Shown one piece after another: positions 48,996 through 61,802 of a DNA stretch of 64,000 nt; position 1 is the stretch's first letter; every line of letters starts with the position of its first letter. Position numbers and translations under genes: made by a program. The DNA comes from Elmis aenea (taxonomy: Eukaryota; Arthropoda; Insecta; Coleoptera; Elmidae): contig OX393578.1 of the NCBI GenBank assembly GCA_947652605.1, positions 3,224,001 through 3,288,000 of the forward strand, in the 5' to 3' direction. The notes beneath the pieces are model-generated. The model was not told the origin of the DNA. It worked only from the letters and a program-made list of their open reading frames with translations, and searched no databases.

Positions 48996-50248
48996 CAGCT
49001 AGACCAACTATGCGTTGTAAATACACGCTTTTATTCCTTGTGTAAAAAGCTTCCAAGTTTAGTCCTTATTTCGTTTATTAAATTAAATATTCCGCGTACA
49101 TTTAATTACGTAACACGAATGGTGGGTATTAGGCAAACTACAAGAACGTAAAAAACGGGCGAGGGAGCCGACTGAATGCTGAGCTGCTGATAAAAAGCAA
49201 ATTAAAGAAAGAATACGAAAAATGAATTCCACTGTTTTTGACAGTCCCTAATCGTGCACACAAGATATCACCGTATTAAAGGAGACCTGCTAATAATTAA
49301 AAAATCTCGCCGAAATAAGCGGTATACCGGACTGGATTTTAAGTCGTCCATCTTGGAGCTTCGGTTAAACAAAACGAACGCGGAAAACAAAAATACGTTC
49401 GCGATACGTAGCCCCGTAAGTTAACGTTAGATTAGGATCGAAAGTAATTAAAGATGGGCTTTGAACCAAATTAAAAATTTAATGAAATTCTAACATTTTG
49501 CAGTCGTTATCGTTGGCTCGCATCGAAAAGCTTTCAAGATTATATCCCGCATTTTTCCTTCTACGAGGAGGTATTTAAAAGACCTAGCCTGGTCTAGAAG
49601 GAAACTAGTAAACTACATATCTTAATATTATTCAATTCAACGGAACTTTTTTTTAAATTCCCTTTTCAAGTCTATACACCTTCACATACAGTAACGTTCA
49701 GCCTTTGAAAAAAAAAGCTTTTCTTCAATACCCCTCGTATTTTAACACAAAAACGTAACGAGTGTTTCTCGCAAATTACTCCAACAAAAACGGGAGATTT
49801 AATTTCCAACGTAACTCTTCCATTTTCCGAGTCTGCTGTAATCGAAGCAAAACTGGGTGAGCGAGACGGCGCGGCGCATTCATATACCATAATAAACGTA
49901 TCATACATATCATTTCTCGTAGTGGCAACATTTCCTGGCTATTGTCAAGAGGGTTATCGTACCTCCATCCTCTAATGATCTCCCCAACCCCAAACGATCC
50001 GCAACGCAGAATTTTTTAATGTTCTCGCCTCGCACTTCATCACCAATTCCTAAGACTTTAAACTTTATAAAAGTTTGGGATTAAAACTGCGCTTTAATAT
50101 ATTGTAGCAGAAGGATATTATCCTTATAAATGATAGTATATGCTTTTTAATTTCGCGTCGTGAACAAAATAATCACAAAGTAAAAATGGTAGTTTAATAC
50201 GTGGTGATGGGGCGGTCTCTAGCTAGCGCTACATCAGGTCTTCCAACA
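48996..50248. other. intergenic sequence, mixed composition
   Basis: GC-richer pieces occur at 49110-49480 and 49840-50050. A relative of the foldback family (GACCTAGCCTGGTCTAGAAG) lies near 49580. The rest is AT-rich. No gene is recognised. Confidence 0.45.
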
Positions 50249-50251
50249 TTA

Positions 50252-50641
50252 AGCTGGATCCACACCAATAAAAATTTGCGTTGTGAGTTGTATTTGACAC
50301 AAATTTGCTCGTGTGCGTCGAAATTTTTATTGGTGTGGACTGTGCGCCGCATAGAAATGCACGCAAATAATTTCGTGACGAACAACGCACGCTATCCATC
50401 GTGCTGTCGGTTTTTAGCCAACTTCAAAGAGATTTGCGGCGCACAGTCTTGTCAATGTGGACTTGATTTTGAGTGCATTGTTCTGCATAAACAAACGTGC
50501 ACAAGTGGATTCGGCCGTTCAACGCACAATATAACTATTTACGTGGTAAAATACTTAACCAGATTTAAAATTGCGCCGCAAATGTTTGTGTTGAATTTGA
50601 AATACAAAACAACATAAATTTTTATTGATGTGGATCCAGCT
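50252..50641. mobile_element. Harbinger-like MITE, 390 bp
   Basis: The terminal inverted repeats are AGCTGGATCCACACCAATAA followed by AAATTT, and its reverse complement with one change. The flanks are TTA on each side (50249-50251 and 50642-50644), the 3-bp target preference of PIF/Harbinger elements. A third, inverted copy of part of the terminal repeat (AAATTTTTATTGGTGTGG) lies at about 50320-50339 and can pair with the left end. An open frame across the element has no known domain, so no transposase is present. Confidence 0.75.
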
Positions 50642-50643
50642 TT

Positions 50644-52598
50644 ATGAATTATTAACAGATTTGTGTGGGTAAAGTGAAGATTTTTTAATTGCCGGTTTAT
50701 TTGTTAGTCAGAATCATATTCCAAACAATAACTAAAAGTTAAAGCTTGTTTCACTAACCTGGTATTTATACTTCTAAAAAAATTACAAAGGTCATTTCCC
50801 CCGTACTGTAAGGAAAGAGTTGTGAGAAGCTCCTTAAGGATGTCGCCTGCAGATTACAGTTGGCTTTGAAGGAGGCCTCCAACGATTATACACCATCTTC
50901 AAGCAACGCTATTCGACCAGACACTGTAAAAAAGAAAATTGTTAGCAAAAAAAACCTTCTAATCCAAAGCTTTACACCTACAATTTGACTAAATCCTACA
51001 TTTCTAGCACTATTTTCGACTAAAATATCATTTTAAAATAAAATAACACGTTTAAAACAACAACAGTACCCTAAAACAGCGCCCGTTTTAATAAATTATA
51101 ACCATTTAGACCGATTACCTGTTTAGCAAAACGATTAATCCTGCGCTTCCTTCATTATCGACGCCATGACGTGATGCCCGATTCCGGGCGAAAACCACCA
51201 ACACTTAAAACACTCAAAAATACATTTTGCTCAACAGATCCATGTCGGGAAACACTATCTAAAGCAACTTGGACACCCCTAGATTAGTTTACGCAACACT
51301 AACGGGATCGATGATCAAAAAAATCACTTAAAAATGTGTAATTAGCTAAGCGTCATTACCGGCGTTGAGCCTGTACTATCTAAGCACGCAAAACAGCTGA
51401 CCGACCACCGCCTATCTAGCTTAGCCGCCGCCGCCTTTGCGCTTAAGTTCAAAAGTTACGAATTGTTTTAAAACATCTAAACCATTGCAAAAAGGCGATA
51501 AAAATTGATAACGTGACACCAATATAAGGATTATTAAATTAAATGTGAACCAATATGCAAGGTATCTTGTATTGGAGTCATAAAAAGAATTAAAAAGAAA
51601 TTAATTTGTAATACTTCATGAATTAGTGACAGATTTGTGTGATAAAGTGAAGATTTTTTAATTGCCGGTTTGTTTGTTAGTCAGAATCATATTCCAAACA
51701 ATAAACAAATAATACAGCTTGCTTCACTAACCTGGTATTTATACTTCTAAAAAAATTAACAAGGTCATTGCCCCCGTGCTGCCACCACGTAAGGAACAAG
51801 TTGTGAGAAGCTCCTTAAGGATGTCGCCCTGCAGATTACATTTGGCTTTGAAAAAGGCCTCCAACGATTATACATCATCTTCGAGCAACGCTATTCGACC
51901 AGCCACTGTAAAAAAAAAATAACTGTTAGCAAAAAAACCTTCAAATCCAAATCTTCACACCTACAATTTGACTAAATCCTACATTTCTAGCACTATTTCG
52001 ACTAAAACATCATTTTAAAATTAAATAACACGTTTAAAACAACAACAGTACCCTAAAACAGCGCCCGTTTTAATAAATTATAACCATTTAGACCGATTAC
52101 CTGTTTAGCAAAACGATTAATCCTGCGCTTCCTTCATTATCGACGCCTGACGTGACGCCCGATTCCGGGCGAAAACCACCAACACTTAAAACACTCAAAA
52201 CTACATTTTGCTCAACAGATCCATGTCGGGAAACACTATCTAAAGCAACTTGGACACCCCTAGATTAGTTTACGCAACACTAACGGGGTCGATGATCGAA
52301 AAAAATCACCTAAAAATGTGTAATTAGTTAAGCGTCATTACCGGCGTTGAGCCTGTACTAACTAAGCACGCAAAACAGCTGACCGACCACCGCCTATCTA
52401 ACTTAGCCGCCGCCGCCTTTGCGCTTAAGTTCAAAAGTTACGAATTGTTTTAAAACACCTAAACCATTGCAAAAAGGCGATAAAAATTGATAACGTGACA
52501 CCAATATAATGATTATTAAATTAAATGTGAACCAATATGCAAGGTATCTTGTATTGGAGTCATAAAAATAATTAAAAAGAAATTAATTTGTAATACTT
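50644..52598. repeat. ~974-bp tandem duplication, two copies
   Basis: Copy 1 spans 50644-51616 and copy 2 51618-52598. They agree over nearly their whole length with small indels, for example CCATGACGTGATGCCCG versus CCTGACGTGACGCCCG. The left edge coincides with the right flank of the Harbinger-like MITE. Both hold a CG-rich part (GCCGCCGCCGCCTTTGCGC) and, on the minus strand, sequence that looks like splice sites: AAACAG|GTAATCGG in both copies near 51120 and 52095, and a T-rich tract ending ACAG before the TGTCTGGTCGAATAGCG-like block. The origin is not recognised. Confidence 0.85.
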
Positions 52599-52892
52599 AC
52601 ACGCTAAATGACTTGCAGTTGTCATAATGTGTGTTGCCAAGGTGTAAAAACACAGCTGAACAATTTGCTTGTCACTGTATTGGTGTACTTAGAAACTGAG
52701 ACAACAATTGCAATGCGACATGAAAAAGAATACCGAACAATGATAATGTTTCGAACAAATATGAAATTTGCTAATTCAATAGACTCCTTCGATTCCGCAA
52801 ATAGTGGCAAAGAACCAGAACGATGAAAGACAAAAATAAATTTAACAAAGTAATAAAAAAATTAAAAACTTGCTAAAAAAATTAATCAATAC

Positions 52893-53320
52893 AGGAATAC
52901 ATTGGAAACCTCTCAGCTACAGAAGCTAATGCCACTAAAAAAATTCAGCGCCCGCAACTAGCAATCTGACCTATTAAAGATACAAATGGAAATCCGGCCA
53001 AAATCAGCACAGAAAAAGAGACAGTATTTGCACAATACCTTGCAGATGTCTTTAAGCCATTGCCATCAACCTTAACAGAAGAAGAAGAAAATGACATATT
53101 AAATTTTCTGGAGACACCCTTTCAGATGGACAGGCCCATTAAAAAATGTAAAAAGAGTGAAATAAGAAGAGCAATTCTCAAAGACATTAACACTAAACAG
53201 GAACACTAACGACCGTCAACTTGCACAGGCAAACGAAGCCAATTACCTGGGTATGCATATTGACAGGAGACTGATCTGGCGCAAATACATTTGGGCCAAG
53301 AGGAATACTCGATGGATAAT
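52893..53320 (+). pseudogene. Jockey-like non-LTR ORF2 fragment with internal deletion
   Basis: One frame reads YIGNLSATEANATKKIQRPQ, then PIKDTNGNPAKISTEKET, VFAQYLADVFKPLPS and MDRPIKKCKKSEIRRAI, the region just before the RT core of Jockey ORF2. Near 53185 it jumps, in another frame, to LNRNTNDRQLAQANEANYLG and MHIDRRLIWRKYIWAKR, which lies after the RT core. The catalytic middle is therefore deleted. At least one internal stop is present. Confidence 0.8.
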
Positions 53321-55084
53321 TCTCTCTATGTCTTTTTTCATCTTCCTTTTGCCTTTTTAAAAACATTTGCTTATTGCTCATTTTAAGAACAGATTGTAAA
53401 TTACATAGAATTATTTTTAAAAAATAGACTCTAGGCTCAAAAAATTTATTAATATTAGATTTGTTTGTTTATCTTTGATATTATCAATGCAAATATTCTA
53501 CAAAAAAAAAATCCTTAACTGGGGTTGAACCCCAATCCCCATAAAAAATGATCTTGGAACCAAACCGTCGTAACGCGTTCGATATTTTATGGTTCGCTTT
53601 AATGATCTGGGAAGCAGTTAATAATGCTTTTTTACGTTACATTATAATACAGCAGGAGAATTATTTGATTTTTAAACACAAATAGTTAAGAAGCTCTGCA
53701 GACCTCCATCGATCAGGACCTGAATTTGATTGTGAATCCCCTCGGCTCGAAATATCCAATATAATTAAGTTTCCAGCCGAACAGCTTTCGCATTTTCGTC
53801 CCGGCCTCATGCCCCGCTCATCAGTTTTTGATGTTGCTTATGATACACAAGTCATTCGAGTGTTTTTTAACAGCGTCGTCGCGGATCCGCGAGGACAATG
53901 AACGGGGGCGAGCAGGTAATGCGGCAGTTTGCAGTAGTTCACGGTGGAGTTTTGATGGATAATTTGCAATAGCGTGAATGAATAATAAGTTGGTGCCATC
54001 GCACGCTTCCACCGTAAATAACTTCCCAAAATGAGAGTGTCAGTCAGGCTGAGAGATGAAAACTGCTTCACATATAACCATAACCATGATGTAACTACAC
54101 CCCTGCCGCTGCCATGCATGCATAACACCGTCTTTGCATGTTTAACGATGTCCCTAGCATCGTCTCGGGGTAATAAACAGTATGTTGTACATTTCTACGA
54201 GTTATAAACCGAATTACCTACTTACAATAACACATTTGTTATCACATACATTTTTGCTAGAGCCGAATTTAAATTGGGGCTGTAAAACACAACGATCAAA
54301 ATTTAGTTCACAATCTTTCGTATATTCTAAAAACTTTGGCAAAAAAAATTACTGGAGTAGTTCTTTTTTTGTTACTGAATTGAGGTCTAGGATATGCTAT
54401 TCTGTAAAATAAAAGATGCTTCGGGTTTAATTTAGAAAAATTCTGTACGGTTTTGGATGTATGCTCAGCTGGCCTGGAATTTCCATTTGGAAAACGATTG
54501 AACGAGCTTTTTAGCAAATGCGGGAGTTAGCGGGAATAAATGATGATCGAATTAACTTATAGACAATAATCCTATTCGATTTCTTTCCAAGCTGGCCTTA
54601 TTGCGAACGTTTAGGTCGGCCATCCATCTCCGGCTTGCAGCCATTAGCCGGTATCGCTTAGCCGCGCGTAATGGACCGTGCTTTGACTGATGCGACCTCA
54701 TATGCCTGCCTCGCTGTCGCTGCAGCTTTTCCGAATTCGGCTTACATCCAGTTACTAAGTGCATCTGCTCTCCTCTAAGGAAAAAGCGATCGTTACGTAC
54801 GAAATAATAAATCCGGCGCCCTGCCAAGCTTTAAAACCGAAGAAATACTCCGACAACCGCTACAAGTAGAAACATTTACGTACTCCCAAGTTTCGCTCGC
54901 TAGAAAGAGGCCGTCAGATAATGAACGCGTACGAGGGTCAATCTGAACTTATTGAAAATAAAAACGCGGTTAACATTTTTCAAAATTTTATACTCTATTA
55001 AAAATCTCCAAAGATATTCAATTCGGGAAAAATAAGCTTCACCTCTCCTTAAAAGCTCCCACGGAATCTTCTTTCGGAACACTT
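53321..55084. other. intergenic sequence with a GC-richer island at 53560-54900
   Basis: The island has several short open frames on both strands without known domains and may be regulatory. The GGGGTTGAACCCC palindrome at about 53520 is discussed under rejected items. No gene is recognised. Confidence 0.45.
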
Positions 55085-55866
55085 AAGAAGAAGCAGAAAA
55101 TATAAAGACCATTGCAAAAGACATAGACTAAAGGAAAAAGGAGTCAGCTGGAGAGATGTGCCACAGTTAGACAAAGGTGGACGAACATCATCAAAAACTA
55201 GAAAAAATACCTCGACTCCAGAAGGTAGAAGAAGACACGATTAAGAAAAAAAAGAAAATATAAAGACTATTGTAAAAGACATAAACTAGAAGAAAAAGGA
55301 ATCAGCTGGAGAGATGTGCCGCAGTTGAACAGAAATGGAGGAACATCATTTAAAACTAAAAAAAAACATCTCGGCTCTGAAAGGTTAAAGAGGACCCGAT
55401 TAAGAAGAAACAGAAAATAAAAAGACCATTGCAAAAGACATAGACTAGAAGAAAAAGGAGTTAGCTGGAGAGATGTGCCACAGTTAGACAGAAATGGAGG
55501 AACATTATCAAGAACTAGAAGAAATACCTCGACTCCAGAAGGTAGAAGAAGACCCGATTAAGAAAAAAAAGAAAATATAAAGACAATTTCAAAAACATGA
55601 ACTGGAAGAAAAAGGAGTCAGCTGGAGAGATGTGCCACAATTAGACAGAAATGGAGGAACATCATCAAAAACGCGACTCCGGAAGGTTAAAGAGGACCCG
55701 ATTAAGAAGAAAATGAAAATAAAAAGAACATTGCAAAAGACATAGACTAAAAAAAGAGGAGTCAACTGGAGAGATGTGCAGTTTGACAGAGATGGAAGAA
55801 CATCATCAAGAACTAGAAAAAATACCTCAATTTCAAAAGGTAGAAAAAGACCGAATTAAGAATAAG
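55085..55866 (+). repeat. tandem array (~159 bp x 5) made of a non-LTR retrotransposon 3' end
   Basis: AAGACC-type starts lie at 55105, 55264, 55422, 55580 and 55724 (periods 159, 158, 158, 144). Units translate to CKRHRLEEKGVSWRDVPQL, then DRNGGT and STPEGRRRPD, and in the neighbouring frame to KIPRLQKVEED. This is the tail of the non-LTR ORF2 also seen at 29748-29862 (SWRDVPQLANDRQ). The array thus amplified the last codons and 3' end of a retrotransposon. All units are slightly different and none is a complete gene. Confidence 0.85.
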
Positions 55867-56910
55867 ATGATTGCAGGTAAGGAACAAAATTTTTGCTTTT
55901 CACGGCCTGCTAGTTTTTTTTTTCGCTCTATAAATTTGGTTGGGCCCTCGTATTCCGGGAAGCGCTGAAAGTAGGAAAATTTCCTCCACAATTTCAGTCG
56001 CTAAAGCGAACTCGTGAGATAATGAGCGTGTGCAATCAGCGAACTGAAGACTTTTGTTGATGCGAGGTGATGCCGGTCCAGCGGCGACGCGCGTTCCCAT
56101 GGAGACACAGCCGCCCCCGCCCTCGCGGACAGTGACAAATGACAGACAAAGGGTGACTAGGCTGCTCGTTTTACATATGCAGCGACACCCATTTGTCTAC
56201 TATCCTCCCTCGCATAGAGCTTTTTATTCGTTCGCTGTTTGTGCGAGAACGATTTAACCCTTGTGTAGCGTGTAGCTCAGCGCAGCGGAACGGTTGCGTT
56301 GCCTTCGTTTAACATCATCGCTCACTGCAAACCCACAAGTTATTTATATCTGGATGACAACGACACACACTTTCCATACAAACACTTGTAAAATTTTTAA
56401 TGCCGAACTATATTTTAACTTTGCGGACACACTGAAACTCCCAAACAGGAAAACAAACGACGAACGCATGTATCAATTATTTCGGAAAACAAAAATTATA
56501 AATTGTTATAGCCTACTAATTTGCTTTGCCCAGAAAAATTTTTTTAAACCAATTTATCAGCAAATATTTACAAACAACACATCGTCCCATGCAGATTTGT
56601 TGAGTGCTAAAAGATAAGTTTTATTAAAATCGCTTACCCTTCTGTTTTGAGTGATCTCTTGTTAAAAAGCAACACCAGATACAACACTCTAGTCTTCTCA
56701 TCAGTTGAAATGAAAATGAGTATAAGAGATAAAGAAAATAAAAAGAAGAGAATATCGTGAAGAATATGGAAGGAAGGAGTTAAGACAATCGAAGATGTAA
56801 AAGGGAAAAATATCAAAAAGAAGCTGGATTTTTTTTAACGAAATTTGATATTCCTTGCAGAATGCAACTCTGTATAAGTATAATAAGCCATTTAAACTTT
56901 AAAGAACACA
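55867..56910. other. intergenic sequence, GC-richer at 55900-56350
   Basis: A GC-richer block with GCGGCGACGCGCGTTCCCAT and CCGCCCCCGCCC lies at 56085-56130, followed by AT-rich sequence. No coding sequence is recognised. Confidence 0.45.
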
Positions 56911-57175
56911 GTCAACGGTTTTCTAAATGAAAATAGCACTTCAAAAATGAACATGTATATTCCCGATTAAATTTATTTAATCAGTTTTACCACAAACAAA
57001 AAACAGTCAACGGTTTTTCTCTCTATCATATTACATTCCCAATCAAATTTATTAGATCAGTTACGACCAAACAAAAAATAATCAACGGTTTTCAAAACGA
57101 AAAAGCAACTCAAAAAATGTATATCTCTATTACTCTACATTCCCAAACGTATTTATTTAATCTGTTTCAGAATCG
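56911..57175. repeat. diverged minisatellite, three copies (75-95 bp)
   Basis: (G/A)TCAACGGTTTT begins copies at 56911, 57006 and 57081. Each continues through TATT-rich sequence to TTTATT(T/A)(A/G)ATC(A/T)GTT, with ACAAACAAAAAA before the next copy. A lone CAGTCAACGG follows at 57512. Confidence 0.65.
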
Positions 57176-60100
57176 ACGCCGAAGAATTCGCCTTAAGATT
57201 CGATCGATCCAATACATTTTTTTGTAAAGTTTACCTCAATCAACGAATTGATATAACTGACAACTTTTTCGCTCCAAAACTGATATATCTAATCTATAAT
57301 CTTCCAATTACAAAACGTCAAACCTAACGATATTCAACGCATCTGCTAATTGATTTCTAAATAGTTTCCTGCTCATTTTTTCCCGATCAAGAATCAAATT
57401 TAAATTATAATATTTACCGTTCCATTTGAACTGTAATAATAAGAGAAAAAATAGAAGAGGGGGTCAATAGACGAATTAATTTTACCATTATAGTTCCTGG
57501 AATTTAAATGCAGTCAACGGACCACGATTTTTGGTGTTTTAATTTTCTTAAACTGTTAAGCACACACTGCGCAATACGATTCTGCCTTTAATTTAATTAA
57601 AAACTGTCTAAAACAATTTTTACAAGCGACCATAGCCAACTTCGCGGTCCATAGGATAAAATGAAATAAGGGTTAATATCTCGAAAATCAGGTGTTAAAA
57701 AAATCTGAAATAATGGTTACATTGTACATAAAAAAGTACCTTTAGAAGGTACAAATAAAATTGTTCCAATAATTAAGACAAACCAGTTAGTTATAAGAGA
57801 AAAAAGAAATTCGACATTTTCATATTTTTTGCTAAAACATCTGAAGCACGAGAAATTTTGTACTTTTAAACATTGATCTCATAGTAAGGAATAATTCATC
57901 CAAGTTAAACGTATCTCTCTTATAATAAGCTAGATCCTCATGCTGGAAATGTAATCTGGGACACCCTGTATATAACCTTGCATTTTCTTTCGGCAAAAAT
58001 TCGAAAATTTTGTATTGTTCTTATTTTCTGAAAATGGTAAGACACCATAAGCGATGCATATCTACCTTAAGTGTAATTTAAAACAGCCTAAAAAACGTTT
58101 ACGGTTTTTTTAATTCCAAGTTAATGATCGTTAAATTATTAAAATTTTGTCATTGGTGACGATAAGAAAAAAGGCCCCCCATTTAAGCATCAACTCTCAT
58201 TGAAACCCTCAATATATCATTTCAACGAACAATTTACATACTTCCGATAATAACAGGTCCCCGTTACACACCTGTTTAATGCTACATATTTTTAAAATTT
58301 ACATAGCCAACTCCAGTGACGGCCATATTTTGTGCAAGGTGTAGAGCCAACCGTCAAAATATAATCGCACCTCCTCGCATATTTTACAGTAGCCATGGCA
58401 CTTTAACAGTTCTCGATAGCAAACAGAAATTAAATTATGTAAAATTTTAATTTTCTCCCGAAATAACTTACGCACGCAGACAAACGCCAATTAAAATGAA
58501 TTAGCTGCTAATTGAAGGCACTGAAAACATAATCATACCACTTCTAAAAAAAAACAACTAATTGACATTTTTGTCGAGTGCGTTTGTTGTCCACAGGGGG
58601 GCATTATTATAACTGCACTCTTTTGAAAAGGTCAGAGGTTGCATAACACAATTTTCTTGCAGATTATAACGAAACTTATGTAACACAAACCACGTCATTA
58701 TATTAAGGGGGAAAAAAGCACACTTTTTTTCCGATGGAGACATTATTTCACATAAAACAGTCAAATTTCAGACGAAATTAAATATTCACATTAACGCCGA
58801 GTCGTGAGAATGCTAAATTTTTGACAGTTCCTCGAAATTTGCGAATTAGTCAAGTTAAAATTTAGTATTTCGGACATAAAAACCCGCATTTATTGATTTG
58901 TAATACGATATAAAATAACTTTGGCGTTTTTATAACATAAAAAAGCTTAGATCCGATTATGGATTACACAGAATAATATCTTGTTCACATAATAGGTTAT
59001 GGTATACAAAAAATTAATACTTTGCAACATTCTTATCCAAAAATGGCAAAGATTTAACACAAATGTGATTTAATTAAGTAGATATATTGCACATGGCAAC
59101 TTAAAAAATTGTCTAAAGAAAAATAATCTGTGATTATAACCACATTAACATATCAAAGACGATTTAAATCTGTAATATTCCTGCATTTACTATGATATAC
59201 AGAGTGTAACGCGTCGAGTTTCACTATAGGCAATTTTTAAACCCTTTAGGCAAGATTGGTTCAGTAAAATATTCCAACGCAAAAATCTAAATTAGCCAAT
59301 TCAACTTTTTAACATCTCAAATACAGATTATTAAATGCAACAATTACAAAAACTCTTCGCAAAGCTGTAATATTCTTCTGAGGTGTCACCATACGTTACT
59401 GTTTGGATTCCAAAAGATACCAAATACCCATAAAATTTCCATTTTTACACAAGCAACGCATATAACCATATTTTTTCGTGTTTCAACGACGATTTTAGCG
59501 AAAAAAATTAACGTGACGTCCATTTCTACCTTTGCAATGACATAAACTGTATTTTTACATCAAGAATTATCACATCGACTCACAAGTACTTGATTTTTTT
59601 TGTTGTAACGGAGCTTATTGCAGCAAAATCTTCACGATGCTATCTAAGGACTTTGCAGCAAGCTAGAAACCGCACAAACATGACAGTATTATAAATTAAT
59701 CATTAAGCAAAAAGAGCCTGGCGTTTTATTATAAATCAATCCTTGTCAAACAGTGAAGGAAAAAACGAATTTAAATTTTACATGCGAAAATATTAATACT
59801 CTATAATTGTTACCCGCAATTAAAATTTCTGAGGTAGCTACAAGTTTTTGTAAGTTGTTTTTTGATTATGTTAAGCAACTTTTAAGATCGCTCAGCTTAT
59901 TGAAGATTAAAAAATAAAAACTAGGATTAGCAATTATTGTATGCCGGACCTACAACTTTAAACTATTATTAATTGTTGATGATACAACTGATTATGCTCG
60001 AGATGTTGTTAGAATAAAGTTGTGACGCTTTTTTTTGCAAATAACTGCTATTCAAAACCATCCTATAACGGAGGAATATCAGAAAACCGCGGTTATGTTG

Positions 60101-61140
60101 GACTGTACATAGCAATAAAGATATATGTAATTTAGGAATTGCATGGAACGTTTCAGAAGGGAGAAAACTCAGAAACTGCAACAGATAAGATGTGAGCAAT
60201 TTTAGAGACAGTTATAACTAGAAATGGGAAACTTGCTCAACATATTCTTTCATATCGTGATCTATAATCTATACCATCAATAGATTGTTCTCTATGAGCT
60301 GAATTTTAAAGCATAAAACTCTCGGGGGCAAGAAACGACTTCATTTTTCTAAAACGAATGCAAAATATTAGTTTTTCTCGTCGATTTTTGCGGGGATGCT
60401 AAAAAATGTTTTAACATCAATTTTAACGTGATTGGAAAATACACGTATCATATTGTAAAAAATATGTCACACTACAGTTTTTTCTAGCCATTTCGCTTTA
60501 TCCTATCATTGATTCGAAAGTTTTCCGCAACTTTTCCTACCAGTCTTTAAGACTTTTTCTTCCCTTGACACTCATTAACTAGTTTCCTTTTTTGCTCACA
60601 TGAACGTACGTACCTACGACAAGCTACTACGTTTTTTGGTATATCCGCATCTTTTGTAAAATTCATTTTACATTAAATGTCTTATCTGTCAATTATTAGG
60701 TATAAAACCGTATTGGTGTTGAAAATGACAACGATTATTTACTTTGTAAGTCTAGCTCTTGAAATAAGCGCGAGCCAATTGTGGAATTCTATTTCAACAT
60801 GATTTTAATTACATTTTGAAAGCTTTCACAATCAAAATCATAAGGATTGCTACTTCATTTTACACACTTTTTCGTCTAACTATAACTAGCATGTTTTGCG
60901 AATTGCAACACTAACGTTCTAAATAATTCAGTTAGTTTGCAGATCACGAATTAGTATGCAAGAAAATTGGAAAGCACGAATTGTTTGTAAGAGATTATTA
61001 AAAATTTCATGGAACCTTTCTAAAATTTTATAATTTATTCAGAGCCATTTGCGCAATCCTCCCCAGTAAAAAGCCTCCCCTAATTAGGTACATTTTTGAA
61101 ATTCAGAACCCACTAAATTTGTATGTCCCACTCCAGCGTT
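57176..61140. other. AT-rich intergenic sequence
   Basis: No gene is recognised. Lone mariner-type ends GACACCCTGTATA (57961) and TATACAGAGTG (about 59200) are about 1.24 kb apart, but they face away from each other, so they do not define one element. A TTGGTGTTGAAAATGACA relic near 60715 resembles sequence at 1700 and 41990. Confidence 0.5.
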
Positions 61141-61146
61141 ATACTA

Positions 61147-61802
61147 TCAAATTTGCTTGTATAGCAAAAGTTTATTATGTAGGGACAGAGAGGAATTCCT
61201 CCAGATTAGCCAGTACATTTTTTTACATTTGATACCTATTTCTTCCTTTTTTTCTTGACGTGGGCCCCTCCAGCGTAGCTTAGCGCCCAGTGTAATACCT
61301 ACGTATTTTGCTGTGTTAATGTATGGAATTTGTTTATTATTGAAGTTGATTGGTACATGTTCAGTTCTCTTGCTGGTAAAATTGACATGTACTGACTTAG
61401 TTTCATTTAACTTTATACGCCGTGTTTTTGCCCAGTTGTTGATCTGATTGGCAGCTGGTTGTAATATCTTGGATGATTCTATATTGTTTCTTTCTACTGC
61501 TAAAATAGCCGTGTCGTCGGCAAACGTCGCTATGGAATTGTTTTCCAACTTTGGAATACCACAAGTATACAATGGGTATAGGACCGGACCTAGTACGCTT
61601 CCTTGTGGAACTCCTGCTTTGATTTCTTTAAGTTCTGAATAAGATTCTTTTTGCTTTATTCTGAAGTGTCTCTTTGAGATGTAGGATTGAAGAATTTGGT
61701 AGTATTGTTTTGAGAGGAGCGATCTTAGTTTATAGTTTAAACCATGCCACAATTTGTCGAAAGCTTACGTCTAGAAAGATGGTAGAACAAACTTTTTTTG
61801 AA
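61147..61802 (-). pseudogene. Jockey-like non-LTR reverse transcriptase fragment
   Basis: On the minus strand, CSTIFLDVS (RT motif A) is followed, after a frameshift near 61762, by FDKLWHGLNYKLRSLLSK. Then come AGVPQGSVLGPVLYPLYT (motif B), ATFADDTAIL (catalytic FADD, residues 77-80 of the long open frame) and KYVGITLGAKLRW (motif D/E region). The frame ends with LLLYKQI and two stops. Catalytic aspartates are kept, but the copy is broken and lacks the endonuclease and the C-terminus. The GVPQGS and FADD motifs make the family assignment firm; the exact clade is less certain. Confidence 0.9.

Noticed and set aside
50201..50617. 138-codon open frame over the Harbinger-like MITE
   Set aside because: It spans the terminal repeat and both hairpin arms, with no DDE motif. 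It is a chance frame.
50644..52598. The two 974-bp repeats as LTRs of a retrotransposon
   Set aside because: They are directly adjacent with no internal region, primer-binding site or polypurine tract, and no TG...CA ends are evident. A tandem duplication explains them better.
53520..53545. GGGGTTGAACCCC as the T-arm of a tRNA gene
   Set aside because: No cloverleaf, A-box or acceptor stem fits around it. It is only a short palindrome.
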